From assembly GCF_003325475.1 (NCBI RefSeq), contig NZ_CP029495.1, positions 4,278,001 to 4,342,000 of the forward strand: a DNA stretch of 64,000 bases, read 5' to 3'. The stretch comes from Chromobacterium phragmitis. GTDB taxonomy: Bacteria; Pseudomonadota; Gammaproteobacteria; Burkholderiales; Chromobacteriaceae. The notes under the pieces are model-generated. The model was not told the origin of the DNA, did not search any database, and was given only the letters and a program-made list of their open reading frames with translations. Positions 51,860-59,869 of the stretch are shown piece after piece (position 1 is the stretch's first letter; the number at the start of each line of letters is the position of its first letter). Both the position numbers and the translations under genes were made by a program.

Positions 51860-52527
51860 TTCACCACCCCCATCTCTTTATTTCTCTTAACAATAGCCCT
51901 AATTGTCTCATCTACTTTAATTGGATCATAACCTCTTTTTAGCAAATTGCTTCTTAATGCCATGGTATCACAACTCACAGCATTACAAAGATTTCGGGCA
52001 TCTCCACCAACCTGTTCTGGAGTATTTTTCCCACCATAAGTACGCCCCTCCTTGTGGACATCTTTAGGAACTTCAACAGCAGTTGCATTATTGTAAAGCT
52101 CTCTTAACTCAGACCTACTCAGCGGCCGACCTAACTCCTTTTCCCTAGCTGTTTTAAGTGCAGAAAATGAAGGAATATGATCATGCTCCAACCCATCACC
52201 CACCACTGAGCGCGACTTCAAATCTTTATAGGAACCAACTTCTAATTCTTTTACAGGACTTGGGGAACCATTAAGCTCAGGACAACACTTCGCATTATGC
52301 ACCCAAACCCCAAACTCACCCACATGGTAAGTCTGGAACTCAGCTACCTGAATGTTGAAGACAGTATCGAGCTCGCCTTCTTCTGCTTGGCTCACCACCA
52401 TCAGCGGCTGGCCAGTATGGTCAACCAATATTACCCCTGCTTGCAACAGCGACGCCTTCAGCCATCCTTGATCCTTGACCCAAAATGGGTGCTCAGCCGT
52501 AGTCCGGAATGTCTCCTGCCGACCTGT
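51856..52527 (-). pseudogene. 3' remnant of a CdiA/FHA-type polymorphic toxin: HINT pretoxin domain plus toxin tip
   Basis: The open frame enters from the IS21 edge and reads TTAEHPFWVKDQGWLKAS, then LDTVFNIQVAEFQTYHVG and GVWVHN, the end of a HINT (self-splicing-type) pretoxin domain. After NAKC comes a toxin tip of about 140 residues with LEHDHIPSFSALK and VEVPKDVHKEGRTYGGKN. The His/Asp-rich pattern suggests a nuclease of the HNH type, which is inference. The whole delivery region is missing, cut off by the IS21 element, so secretion is not possible from this locus. The first ATG in the remnant is at 52446. The immunity gene overlaps its stop. Confidence 0.8.
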
Positions 52528-52707
52528 TGTCCGCTGCGCGTCCGATATTACCCAACTCTGCGCGTTGAATTTTACCCAGGGAGGAAAGCCACTTCCGTCT
52601 AGGGGTGGCTGTGGATAAGTCTAATACATTCCAGTAGCCTGATTCAGTTCGATGTCACCAATACCGAGGGCTTGGTGCTGTGACCCTCACCCCCGGTAGA
52701 TCAGTAC

Positions 52708-53589
52708 CTAGAATGGCTCTGCTTCGTCAGCCCCTCCTAGCCGCGTTTTCTCCCTGGCCTTGATTCTCGATTTCGCCGTATCGCTGCTATGACGGAACCG
52801 ATAGGACTCGTTACCCGTCTCGACGATATGGCAGTGGTGCGTCAATCGGTCGAGCAAGGCTGTCGTCAGCTTGGCATCGCCAAACACGCTGGCCCATTCG
52901 CCGAAGGTCAGGTTGGTGGTAATCATCACACTGGTGTGCTCGTACAGCTTCGACAGCAGGTGGAACAGCAAGGCCCCACCTGCCTGGCTGAATGGCAAGT
53001 AACCCAGCTCGTCCAGAATCACCAGGTCAACCCGCATCAACGCGAACGCCAGCTTGCCCGCCTTACCCGCCGCTTTCTCCTGCTCCAGCAAGTTGACTAG
53101 ATCCACGGTGGAGAAGAAGCGTACCCGTTTGCCGTGGCGCGTAATGCCAGACACGCCCAATGCGGTGGCAAGGTGTGTTTTGCCGGTACCCGTGCCACCA
53201 ATGAACACGACGTTATGTGCACTCTCGCTGAACGACAGGTCTGCCAGCTCGGCGATCAAATGCTGATCCACCTTAGAGTGGCTAACAAAACCTCAGGCGG
53301 TCGCTTGTAAGTCGCTGATCTTCCATGTGCGCCACTGCGCAAAATATAGGTTTTGTTAGCGGGTCTTAGTCTGACTGAAGTCGAACCCCGCCAGGTCGCG
53401 ATGCGCAGGAAACCTGGCGGCGCTGATTGACCGCATGGCGCGGTCGGTTTCCTCTGCGGCCAGCAGGTGTTCAATCAGCCAGCGCGATGACTCGATAGCG
53501 CTTTGGGCATCTTGCGTGACGATCTCATCCCAGGCGCCGGCCATGCCGTAAAGCCGCAATGCCTTTAGCTTGCTCGCGATCTCATCCAT
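52708..53589 (-). pseudogene. istB: IS21 transposition helper ATPase IstB, interrupted by a MITE
   Basis: IstB is an AAA+ ATPase that helps IstA select targets. The N-terminal part (MDEIASKLKALRLYGMAGAW ... AHRDLAGFDFSQTK) is read from 53589. The C-terminal part with Walker A GGTGTGKTHLA and Walker B LVILDELGYLPFS is read to 52708. The 90-bp MITE at 53276-53365 lies between them. Removing the MITE and one TTA copy gives SQTKVDQHLIAEL in one frame, so this is a recent, precise interruption. Start overlaps the istA stop by eight bases. Confidence 0.92.
53276..53365. mobile_element. 90-bp MITE, copy 2, inside istB
   Basis: It has the same ends as copy 1 and differs from it in one base. It is flanked by a perfect TTA duplication (53273-53275 and 53366-53368). 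The right terminal 18 bases are identical to those of the IS at 50560-51422, the probable source of transposase. Confidence 0.92.
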
Positions 53590-55075
53590 GGCGGGCTCCC
53601 GTGCGCAGGCTGTCGTAGCGTTCTGGATCAGCCAGCGGCGCTTCCTGGACGGCGAGCTGCGTTTCCGCCTGCTCCGGCATCGGCGACTGCTTGAGCCGGT
53701 TTAGTACGTTCTCGATGTGCTCGACGCTCGGGTTACCCGACTCCAGTACCAGCTCGACGGCAACCAGCACGACCTCCAGCCCCGAGCGTGGCACCGCCGC
53801 CAGCAGTTTGGCCATGACGCGGTCACCGCCTTCGCGCTTGAGTAATAGCCGTCGCAGCCGCTGTAACGGATCTGGCAGGTCGGCGAATGGCGCACCGTTA
53901 CGCAGAGCGCCGGGCTTACGCTCGATCAGCGGGAGGTAGTGCTGCCAGTCGTAACTCGTGTGGTGGCTGCCGAACCGGCGCGCGTGGGTGGCCACGATAG
54001 CGTCGTTGGCCACCAGGTCGATCCGCTCAGGGTAAACATGAATGCTCACCATCTGGCCGACCAACTCACAGGGTGCTGAGTAACGATTGCGGTCGTAGTG
54101 CACCAGGCAGATGCTGTTGACCTTGCCCAGCGTCTCCACGTAGCCGTCGAATGGCGTGACCATCGGCATCAGCTGTGGCTGCTCATGTTCCAGCATCTCG
54201 GCGATGGTGAGGCCATCGAACTCACCATGGCGCAGCTCCTGCCATAGCGTGCGGCAACGACTAAGCAACCAGACGTTCAGTTCTGCAAAGCTACTGAACC
54301 GTTGCTTGGCGGCCTCTTGCCAGATGCGCGGGCGACTGTCCTGCACATTTTTCTCGACGACGCCTTTCTCCCAGCCGGAAGCGACGTTGCAGAAGTCCGG
54401 ATCGAACAGGTAGTGCGATGCCATCGCGGCGAAGCGGGTGTTGACCGCTCGTGCCTTGCCACGTTTGACCTTGTCGACGGCAGTCTTCATGTTGTCGTAG
54501 ATGCCGCGGCGCGGAATGCCGCCGAGTGCCGTGAATGCGCGGGTGTGGGCATCAAACAGCATCTCGTGGCTTTGGGTGGGATAGGCCTGCACAACGAAGG
54601 CGCGGCTGGCGCATAGCTTGAGGTGCGCCGCCATGATCTTGCGCCAGATGCCGCCGATCACCAGACGCTCCTCGCTCCAGTCGAATTGGAAAGCCTCACC
54701 CAGCTCAAAGCGCAGTGGCACGTACGCCTTGGTTTGGCTCGTGCCACCACCAGCCCGCCACTGTCGGATGAAGGCCATCACTCGGCTGTAGTCGCCGGAG
54801 AACCCTGCTGCCTTGAGCTCGGCAAAGAGCTTGAGCGCGCTGCGGCGCTCGCGCTTGGGACGGTGTAAGTCCGTCTCCAGCATTTTGGTGAGCTGCACCG
54901 CATACGGTGCGATCTTGGTTTCAGCGGGTTTCCGCTGGTACTTCGGCGCCGTGCCTTCCGCCGCCTTGAGCCAGTGACGGATCGTTTTGCGGGTCAGCCC
55001 AGTTCGCCGCTCAATTTCAGATAGCGATAGGCCATCTCGGTAGAACAACCTGCGAACAATGCCCAGTTCTTTCAT
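53582..55075 (-). CDS. istA: IS21 transposase IstA
   Basis: The 497-residue transposase has an N-terminal helix-turn-helix (GLSLSEIERRTGLTRKTIRHWLKAAEG) and an RNase H-fold DDE domain with Asp in FQFDWSEERL (about residue 135), Asp in GIYDNMKTAV (about 195) and Glu in GVVEKNVQ (about 240). A C-terminal beta domain follows. The ATG at 55075 has GGAG at good spacing; a GTG three codons earlier is also open. The gene looks intact, but its partner istB is broken. Confidence 0.93.
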   Translation of the reverse strand: MKELGIVRRLFYRDGLSLSEIERRTGLTRKTIRHWLKAAEGTAPKYQRKPAETKIAPYAVQLTKMLETDLHRPKRERRSALKLFAELKAAGFSGDYSRVMAFIRQWRAGGGTSQTKAYVPLRFELGEAFQFDWSEERLVIGGIWRKIMAAHLKLCASRAFVVQAYPTQSHEMLFDAHTRAFTALGGIPRRGIYDNMKTAVDKVKRGKARAVNTRFAAMASHYLFDPDFCNVASGWEKGVVEKNVQDSRPRIWQEAAKQRFSSFAELNVWLLSRCRTLWQELRHGEFDGLTIAEMLEHEQPQLMPMVTPFDGYVETLGKVNSICLVHYDRNRYSAPCELVGQMVSIHVYPERIDLVANDAIVATHARRFGSHHTSYDWQHYLPLIERKPGALRNGAPFADLPDPLQRLRRLLLKREGGDRVMAKLLAAVPRSGLEVVLVAVELVLESGNPSVEHIENVLNRLKQSPMPEQAETQLAVQEAPLADPERYDSLRTGARHG

Positions 55076-55188
55076 GGTGATCACTCCATTCTCCTGCTGA
55101 AAAATTCAGCAGGGGGATTGAACACCCTGGGTAGTTTTGAACGCGCACTAGCTCCTGAAAACTGGGTAATTTTCTATGCGTACGCACA

Positions 55189-55429
55189 GTACGGGAAAGC
55201 AGTTCTGATCATCGCGAGCGGATGAAGCGGGCGGCCGCTCGGTAGCCTGCGGCGGAACGAATACATCCGGACGTTGCTGCAATTCTTGGCGGCGTTGTTC
55301 CAACTGGTGCTGCTGATGACGCAGGAGTTGATCGCTTTGCTGCAGAATGGCGTCCGGCACGGCGGCGGCCCAAACGCAAGCGGGAAAGAGCAAGCCGCCC
55401 ATTCGGGCGGCCTTAGTGACAAAGTTCAT
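55189..55429 (-). pseudogene. 5' remnant of a ShlB/FhaC/CdiB-type two-partner secretion transporter
   Basis: The fragment of about 80 residues has a signal peptide (MNFVTKAARMGGLLFPACVWAAA) and the Gln/Arg-rich plug helix typical of TpsB proteins (ILQQSDQLLRHQQHQLEQRR), a Pro-rich linker, and DDQNCFPV, the start of the first POTRA domain. It then runs straight into the IS21 end and stops 14 codons later. The rest of POTRA1, POTRA2 and the barrel are missing. It points toward the HINT-toxin remnant on the far side of the IS, in the same orientation. Confidence 0.8.
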
Positions 55430-55914
55430 CGCGGCGAATTTTAGAGTTAATATTTTACATATGTTTAAAATTTCGCCGAGAATATTAACAATACAGTTAC
55501 ATTTCAGAGCTACGTGTAAATACGCATCCCCATGCATTTCAACTTAAAAAATAATACAAAGTCATAACAAAGGAGATAAATTTCAATTTATTATGTGATT
55601 TAAACAATAAATGCTTCGCAAGCATGTCTTCAACTCAACAAAAAAACGACAACCCAGCAGTCTCACTCCCACCGGCTTCCCACATTGCCGGCTCAACCAA
55701 TCGGCATGTTCCATCGCCAATACGGTTAGAGTTAGTGCTTCGGCATCCATGCAGACGCATCAAAGGCGCTGTCCTCAGGCGTTCAATCGACCACAGGCCG
55801 ATTCAATGCGCCCGGCCTCCGCGCCACCAGCGGCTTATCACAAATATCATTCTTTGCTAATGAATTTCAAAATGCGGTAGCATCCTGAGTGGCAACTCTA
55901 TTCAAGGCAAAATC
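55430..55914. other. AT-rich intergenic region between the cdiB remnant and the Crp/Fnr gene
   Basis: These 485 bases hold no convincing gene; the short open frames near 55611-55880 lack coding character. The stretch 55440-55620 is strongly AT-rich and probably carried the promoter of the lost secretion locus. I see no FNR-type box with standard spacing in front of the regulator gene. Confidence 0.5.
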
Positions 55915-56610
55915 ATGTCCCGGATCGACATCATCCAGCATCTGCGCCACCAACCTCTGTTTCAGCAGCTTTCCCCCCAGCAATTGGCTAGCCTGGAGCC
56001 CCACGTCCGCGCGCTGCAGGCGGACAAAGGGCAGTTGCTGTTCCAACGCGGAGACGACTGCGACGGCATGTACGTGGTGGTATACGGCAAGGTGAAGCTG
56101 GCTATTCCTTCGCCGCAGGGCGTGGAGAAGGTGGTGGAAATCATCCATCCGGGCCAGAGCTTCGCCGAGGCCGTGATGTTTCTGGGCAAGCCCTGTCCGG
56201 TGCTGGCCCAATTGTTGGAGGACAGCATGCTGCTGCACATCGGCGCGGCCGGCATCTTCCAGGCGCTGGCCGAAGACCCAGGCTTCGCGCGCAACATGCT
56301 CGCTGGCATTTCCCTGCGCCTGCACGGCATGATACGGGACGTGGAGCGCTACTCGGTGGAGACCGCGCTGCAGCGGGTGATAGGCTATTTCCTGCAGCAA
56401 CTGGACGGCGCGCCGGACGGAGAAAAAACCGTGCTGACGCTGGAGGCCAATAAGAATTTGATCGCCTCTCGTCTGAATCTGACGCCGGAAACCTTCTCCC
56501 GCGTGCTGCAGCAATTGAATAAGGCCGGGCTGGTAGAGGTGGATGGCAAAAGCATTTCCCTATCCAACCCCGCCGCGCTGGCGGACTACGGCATGGCCCC
56601 GCCAGCCTGA
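55915..56610 (+). CDS. Crp/Fnr-family regulator (DNR/NnrR-like)
   Basis: The 231-residue protein has a cyclic-nucleotide-binding-like sensor domain (about residues 15-125, LLFQRGDDCDGMYVVVYGKVKL ... GQSFAEAVMFLGKPCPV), a dimerisation helix, and a C-terminal winged helix-turn-helix (about 155-220, NKNLIASRLNLTPETFSRVLQQLNKAGLV). It lacks the N-terminal Cys cluster of oxygen-sensing FNR, as in DNR-type regulators that sense NO through heme. It converges on an nnrS-hemerythrin operon whose promoter has a matching box, which supports that role. Confidence 0.87.
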   Translation: MSRIDIIQHLRHQPLFQQLSPQQLASLEPHVRALQADKGQLLFQRGDDCDGMYVVVYGKVKLAIPSPQGVEKVVEIIHPGQSFAEAVMFLGKPCPVLAQLLEDSMLLHIGAAGIFQALAEDPGFARNMLAGISLRLHGMIRDVERYSVETALQRVIGYFLQQLDGAPDGEKTVLTLEANKNLIASRLNLTPETFSRVLQQLNKAGLVEVDGKSISLSNPAALADYGMAPPA

Positions 56611-57869
56611 GGCTCTCGCCAGCCGAGCAGGCAACTCCGATGCCGGCGCAATGCCCTGGCCGCATCGCGCAACAGCATCGCCGCCAGCCCGCAGACGGCC
56701 GCGCCGGCCAAGACGGCAGGCGCGCCGCCTAACGCCGCGGCGCATCCCAGGATCAGGCAAGCCGCGTAGCCGAACCAACCTCGGCGCTGAGCGGACTCCG
56801 GCAGCAAGGCCAGGGTGGCCGGCGGCCTGGCGCCGGCGGGAGCTTGACGCTGCAAGTCCAGCCACAGCAGAAACGGCAAAATCTTGCACCACATGCCCAG
56901 CACCGCGCCCGCCCCCAGCCCGAACAGCCACAACCAGCCGCCCAGCGCCGCCCATCCGTCGTCGGCTGGCCCTTGCGCCGCGCGCCAGCCCGCGATCAGG
57001 GCCAATGCCAAGGCCGCCATCGCCCCTTGCCAGAAGCGGCGGCCCCAGTCGCGCGGACGGCGGCTAAGATGCTGCAGGCAAAGCGTCTCCGCCACGAAAA
57101 CGGCAACCATCGCCGCGGCCGGCACGAAAGCCGGCCAACCCGCGTCCAACTGCCATCCCAGCCCCGACGTCAGCAACGCGGCTGGCCACAAGCCTGCGTT
57201 CCAGCGCATCCAGGACGCGGAATAGGCTGGGGTGATCTGGAACATCGGCACCACAGTGGCCGCCACCGCCATGATCAGCCCCAGCAGCCAGCCTCCCAGC
57301 CCCCACAGGGCATGCCAGTCCAGCAAGACTTTCCATGGCAGAGGCCAGCCCGCGCCGAGCGTGCCCGCCAGCGCGATGCCCAGCCCAGCCGTCAGCGGCA
57401 AGGCCGTCAGCGCCGCGATCATGCCGCGGGTTGTGGCGTCTCGCGCCGGGCTGCGCCATGCGCCTGCCAGCGCTGCGGCGGAAAACGCAAGCAGAGCCCA
57501 TCCCAGCAGCGCGGCGGCCGGCAGCAACAGCCATGGCGAAAAACCATTCAGGAAGGCCGCCGCCAGCAAGCCGCAGCCAAGCTGCAGCGGCCAGAACAAC
57601 ACATGCAGCAACAGACGCGGACGGGGGAACGCGGCGCCGGCGACTACCGCCAGCACCTGCAGGGCAGCGCCGCACATCGCATTGGCCAGCACCCCCAGAG
57701 CCAATAGATGCGCGACCGCCAACGCGGCCGGGTCGAAACGGGAAACCGGCCCGGGGCTGAGCCAGGCCAGGCTCAAACCCGCCGCGGACAGCCAGACTGG
57801 CGACGCCAGCAAAAACGGCAAGGGCAGCCATAGCGGCGGCGCGCGGTCGTAAGATGGCCACCCCTGCAT
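56586..57869 (-). CDS. Polytopic membrane protein of the nnrS operon
   Basis: The 427-residue, extremely hydrophobic protein has about twelve transmembrane helices, rich in Ala, Leu, Trp and Gly. It starts MQGWPSYDRAPPLWLPLPFLL at the ATG at 57869, which overlaps the DUF2249 stop (TGATG). Similar proteins sit beside nnrS, hemerythrin and DUF2249 genes in denitrifiers, but no activity is established; a resemblance to NnrS in His/Trp-containing helices (LDWHALWGLGGWLLGLIMAVAATVVPMF) is suggestive. The 3' end overlaps the convergent regulator gene by 25 bases. Confidence 0.75.
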   Translation of the reverse strand: MQGWPSYDRAPPLWLPLPFLLASPVWLSAAGLSLAWLSPGPVSRFDPAALAVAHLLALGVLANAMCGAALQVLAVVAGAAFPRPRLLLHVLFWPLQLGCGLLAAAFLNGFSPWLLLPAAALLGWALLAFSAAALAGAWRSPARDATTRGMIAALTALPLTAGLGIALAGTLGAGWPLPWKVLLDWHALWGLGGWLLGLIMAVAATVVPMFQITPAYSASWMRWNAGLWPAALLTSGLGWQLDAGWPAFVPAAAMVAVFVAETLCLQHLSRRPRDWGRRFWQGAMAALALALIAGWRAAQGPADDGWAALGGWLWLFGLGAGAVLGMWCKILPFLLWLDLQRQAPAGARPPATLALLPESAQRRGWFGYAACLILGCAAALGGAPAVLAGAAVCGLAAMLLRDAARALRRHRSCLLGWREPQAGGAMP

Positions 57870-58081
57870 CACGCCCGCTCCAGAAACAACAGCACCCCGC
57901 CGTCTCCGGAGAGTTCGAAGCGATATGCGATACCAGCCATCCGGTCCAGCAAGGGCAATAACGGCGTTGGGAAATGCGGCAACACGAAACTGGCGCACTT
58001 CCCAGGCGACAGCGACTCCGCCTGGCGCAGAATGATGTCCATCGGCTCCGGCGGCGGCAGTTGGCGAAGGTCAAGCGGCAT
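57869..58081 (-). CDS. DUF2249 protein
   Basis: The 70-residue soluble protein (LDLRQLPPPEPMDIILRQAESLSPGKCASFVLPHFPTPLLPLLD) has the DUF2249 pattern, a TusA/SirA-like beta-alpha-beta fold often fused to or encoded beside hemerythrins. It overlaps the hemerythrin gene by 11 bases and the membrane-protein gene by one, so all are translationally coupled. A role in NO or redox stress is inferred from the neighbours. Confidence 0.82.
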   Translation of the reverse strand: MPLDLRQLPPPEPMDIILRQAESLSPGKCASFVLPHFPTPLLPLLDRMAGIAYRFELSGDGGVLLFLERA

Positions 58082-58502
58082 GGCCGGCCTCCTCCAGCAA
58101 TGCAGACAGGTCGGGCAGGCAGCGCGCGCACATCGGGTACAGGATATTCTCCTCTTTCATATTGTGCTGCTGCGCCAGGATCAGCAGGGTATCGGCCTCG
58201 GCCAGGCAGCCGTCGCCGTCGCGCGCAGCCAGCGCCGCGCCCATGCCGTCCAGCAATTGCCGCATTTGCGCGTGTTCCGCGCGCATCACCGCGGTAGGGC
58301 CTGCGCGCATGCCGCTGGCCTGCTCGAAGGAGGGAAACAGCCTCTCCTCCTCCAGCCGGAAATGGGCTTCCATATCCGCCCGAAACACGGCGAAAGCCTC
58401 GTCGGCGGCCGCCCAGCCGCCTCCGCGCACCGCCTGCTCGACATCGGAGAAACGGGCATCGCAATCGCGATGCTGGCCAGTCAGGAATTCGATGGGTTTC
58501 AT
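58071..58502 (-). CDS. Hemerythrin-like (HHE) domain protein
   Basis: The 143-residue four-helix protein has the di-iron ligand pattern of HHE domains: LTGQHRDCDARF, ADMEAHFRLEEERLFPSFE (His and Glu), RAEHAQMRQLL and QHNMKEENILYP. Such proteins bind O2 or NO or act in iron-sulphur repair under nitrosative stress. The ATG at 58502 has GGAG upstream and fits the domain; upstream codons overlap nnrS. It lies 26 bp after nnrS in the same operon. Confidence 0.88.
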   Translation of the reverse strand: MKPIEFLTGQHRDCDARFSDVEQAVRGGGWAAADEAFAVFRADMEAHFRLEEERLFPSFEQASGMRAGPTAVMRAEHAQMRQLLDGMGAALAARDGDGCLAEADTLLILAQQHNMKEENILYPMCARCLPDLSALLEEAGHAA

Positions 58503-58528
58503 CAATCGCTCCAGGTTTGAAATTCGGA

Positions 58529-59713
58529 TCAACCAGGTTTGCCGTCGGCTCGCGCCCGCCAGTACACGGGCAAGAAACGCCCGCCCCAAAACGCCAGCGT
58601 CAGCAGCCAGCCCAGCGCGGCGAGCCCGTACATGCCGTCCCGCCATTCAGCCGGCAACGCATCCGCCGCCACCCGCGCCAGCGCCAGCCATTGCGCGGCC
58701 AGATACAGCCACCACAACGCCCTGCCCGCCTCCAGCGGCCGCCCGGAATGTCCCAGCGACACGCGCGATACGAAACCGATCATCATCGTCAGGAAAAAAC
58801 CGACGGTGACGGCATGCAGCGGCGCCCACGCCAAGCCGCCGAACCATCCCTGCCAGGCATAGAGAGCGAAGCCAAGCATCAGCCAGGCGAAAGACAGATG
58901 CAGCATGGCCAGCAGCTTGACCTTCAACGCAGCCATCAGCCGCCAACGCCAACTGACATAGCCGAACAGCACGGCCAGGCACAGATCCAGCCACCACGAC
59001 GGCCAGCCCGCGATGGAAAACACGCCGTGCGCCAGCGAGCCGCCCAGCATCGCCGCCAGCAGCCACCCTGGCCGCCACGCCTGATACGGCGCCAGCGCGT
59101 TGGCGGAGAAAAACGGCAGCATGCGATGGCAAACCGTCAGAAAAACAGGCAGCAGGAAGCCCCACAAGGCCAGATCGCGCATCCATAGCCAACCGCGGAC
59201 ATCGCCGCTGATCAGCCAGTAAGCCGCCGCAGCCCAGCCCAGCGCGCCGATGGAGAAAGCGACCAGCACGGCCCAGGCATGGCGGCGGTCCGGCGCGGCG
59301 CTCATCAGCAACAGCCGGCCGAAAATCACAAGCACGCCAAGAAAGCCCAGGCCGTAAACCAGATGGCCGGCCAGCAACCACGCGCCGCCGACAACCGCGC
59401 CGATCATCCATAGCGCCAGGCCGGCAACCAGCAGCGCCGGCGCCAGCAGATACGCGCCGCGCGCCGGCGGCGGCACGTTCAGCCAGCGCGGGCCCGCGGT
59501 GAACAGGAAACCAGTCATGAACAAGGGAAAAAAGCCGAACAGCATCAGGAAGCCGTGGGCCAGCATGGCAGGCAGCGCCAGCGGCAAAGCCAGGCCGAAC
59601 ACGCGGGCCGCCATTTCCGCGCTCCAGCCCGCCAACAGCAGGATGGCCAGCAGCATGCCCGGCAAAAACGCCACGCGGTGCGGGGCGGAGAAAAAGGGAT
59701 GGGAATCGGCCAT
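58529..59713 (-). CDS. nnrS: NnrS-family heme- and copper-binding membrane protein
   Basis: The 394-residue protein has about twelve transmembrane helices and the NnrS pattern (HPFFSAPHRVAFLPGMLLAILLL, AHGFLMLFGFFPLFMTGFLFTAGPRWL, FLLPVFLTVCHRMLPFF, LHAVTVGFFLTMMIGFVSRVSLGHSGRPL). NnrS relieves nitrosative stress in NO-exposed cells, by an incompletely known mechanism. The ATG at 59713 has GGAG eight bases upstream; the frame is open far upstream only as a shadow of trpC. It opens the operon nnrS-hemerythrin-DUF2249-membrane protein and has an FNR/DNR-type box upstream. Confidence 0.9.
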   Translation of the reverse strand: MADSHPFFSAPHRVAFLPGMLLAILLLAGWSAEMAARVFGLALPLALPAMLAHGFLMLFGFFPLFMTGFLFTAGPRWLNVPPPARGAYLLAPALLVAGLALWMIGAVVGGAWLLAGHLVYGLGFLGVLVIFGRLLLMSAAPDRRHAWAVLVAFSIGALGWAAAAYWLISGDVRGWLWMRDLALWGFLLPVFLTVCHRMLPFFSANALAPYQAWRPGWLLAAMLGGSLAHGVFSIAGWPSWWLDLCLAVLFGYVSWRWRLMAALKVKLLAMLHLSFAWLMLGFALYAWQGWFGGLAWAPLHAVTVGFFLTMMIGFVSRVSLGHSGRPLEAGRALWWLYLAAQWLALARVAADALPAEWRDGMYGLAALGWLLTLAFWGGRFLPVYWRARADGKPG

Positions 59714-59745
59714 GGCCAAGCTCCGACAAAGGTGGGTGTGCCCGC

Positions 59746-59787
59746 AGTATCCGGCGGCCCGGCGCGAACGAGAATGATTTGAATCAA
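59746..59787 (-). promoter_or_regulatory. FNR/DNR-type box and promoter of the nnrS operon
   Basis: On the - strand TTGATTCAAATCAT (59787-59774) matches the FNR/DNR consensus TTGAT-N4-ATCAA at nine of ten specified bases. GATACT (59751-59746) is a plausible -10 with its centre 32 bp from the box centre, the class II geometry with the box at -41.5. The predicted start would be about 26 bases before the nnrS ATG. Confidence 0.75.
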
Positions 59788-59869
59788 GCTTCCGGAAAGC
59801 CGCCCCGCTTGCCATCCCCACGGATGTTCTGCATGATGGACCTTTCGTTGTGTCAACATAGAAGCCAGC

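Larger units (their letters stand above)
52528..55188 (-). mobile_element. IS21-family insertion sequence (inactivated by a MITE)
   Basis: The element contains istA and istB in the usual order and typical multiple terminal repeats. An inner pair at 52559-52581 and 55125-55147 (23 bp, 19 matching) and an outer pair near 52535-52554 and 55163-55186 share the TTACCCA/TGGGTAA core. The tips are placed where both ends read TGT; they are approximate to a few bases. The flanks do not show a common target duplication, and they belong to two different genes. About 2.57 kb without the MITE. Confidence 0.85.

Noticed and set aside
52518..55195. Target-site duplication flanking the IS21 element
   Set aside because: The bases next to the two tips do not match convincingly, and the flanks belong to different genes, so I prefer a deletion to a simple insertion.
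55611..55880. Short + strand frames upstream of the Crp/Fnr gene
   Set aside because: No ribosome-binding site, no domain and no conserved features; the region reads as promoter and spacer.
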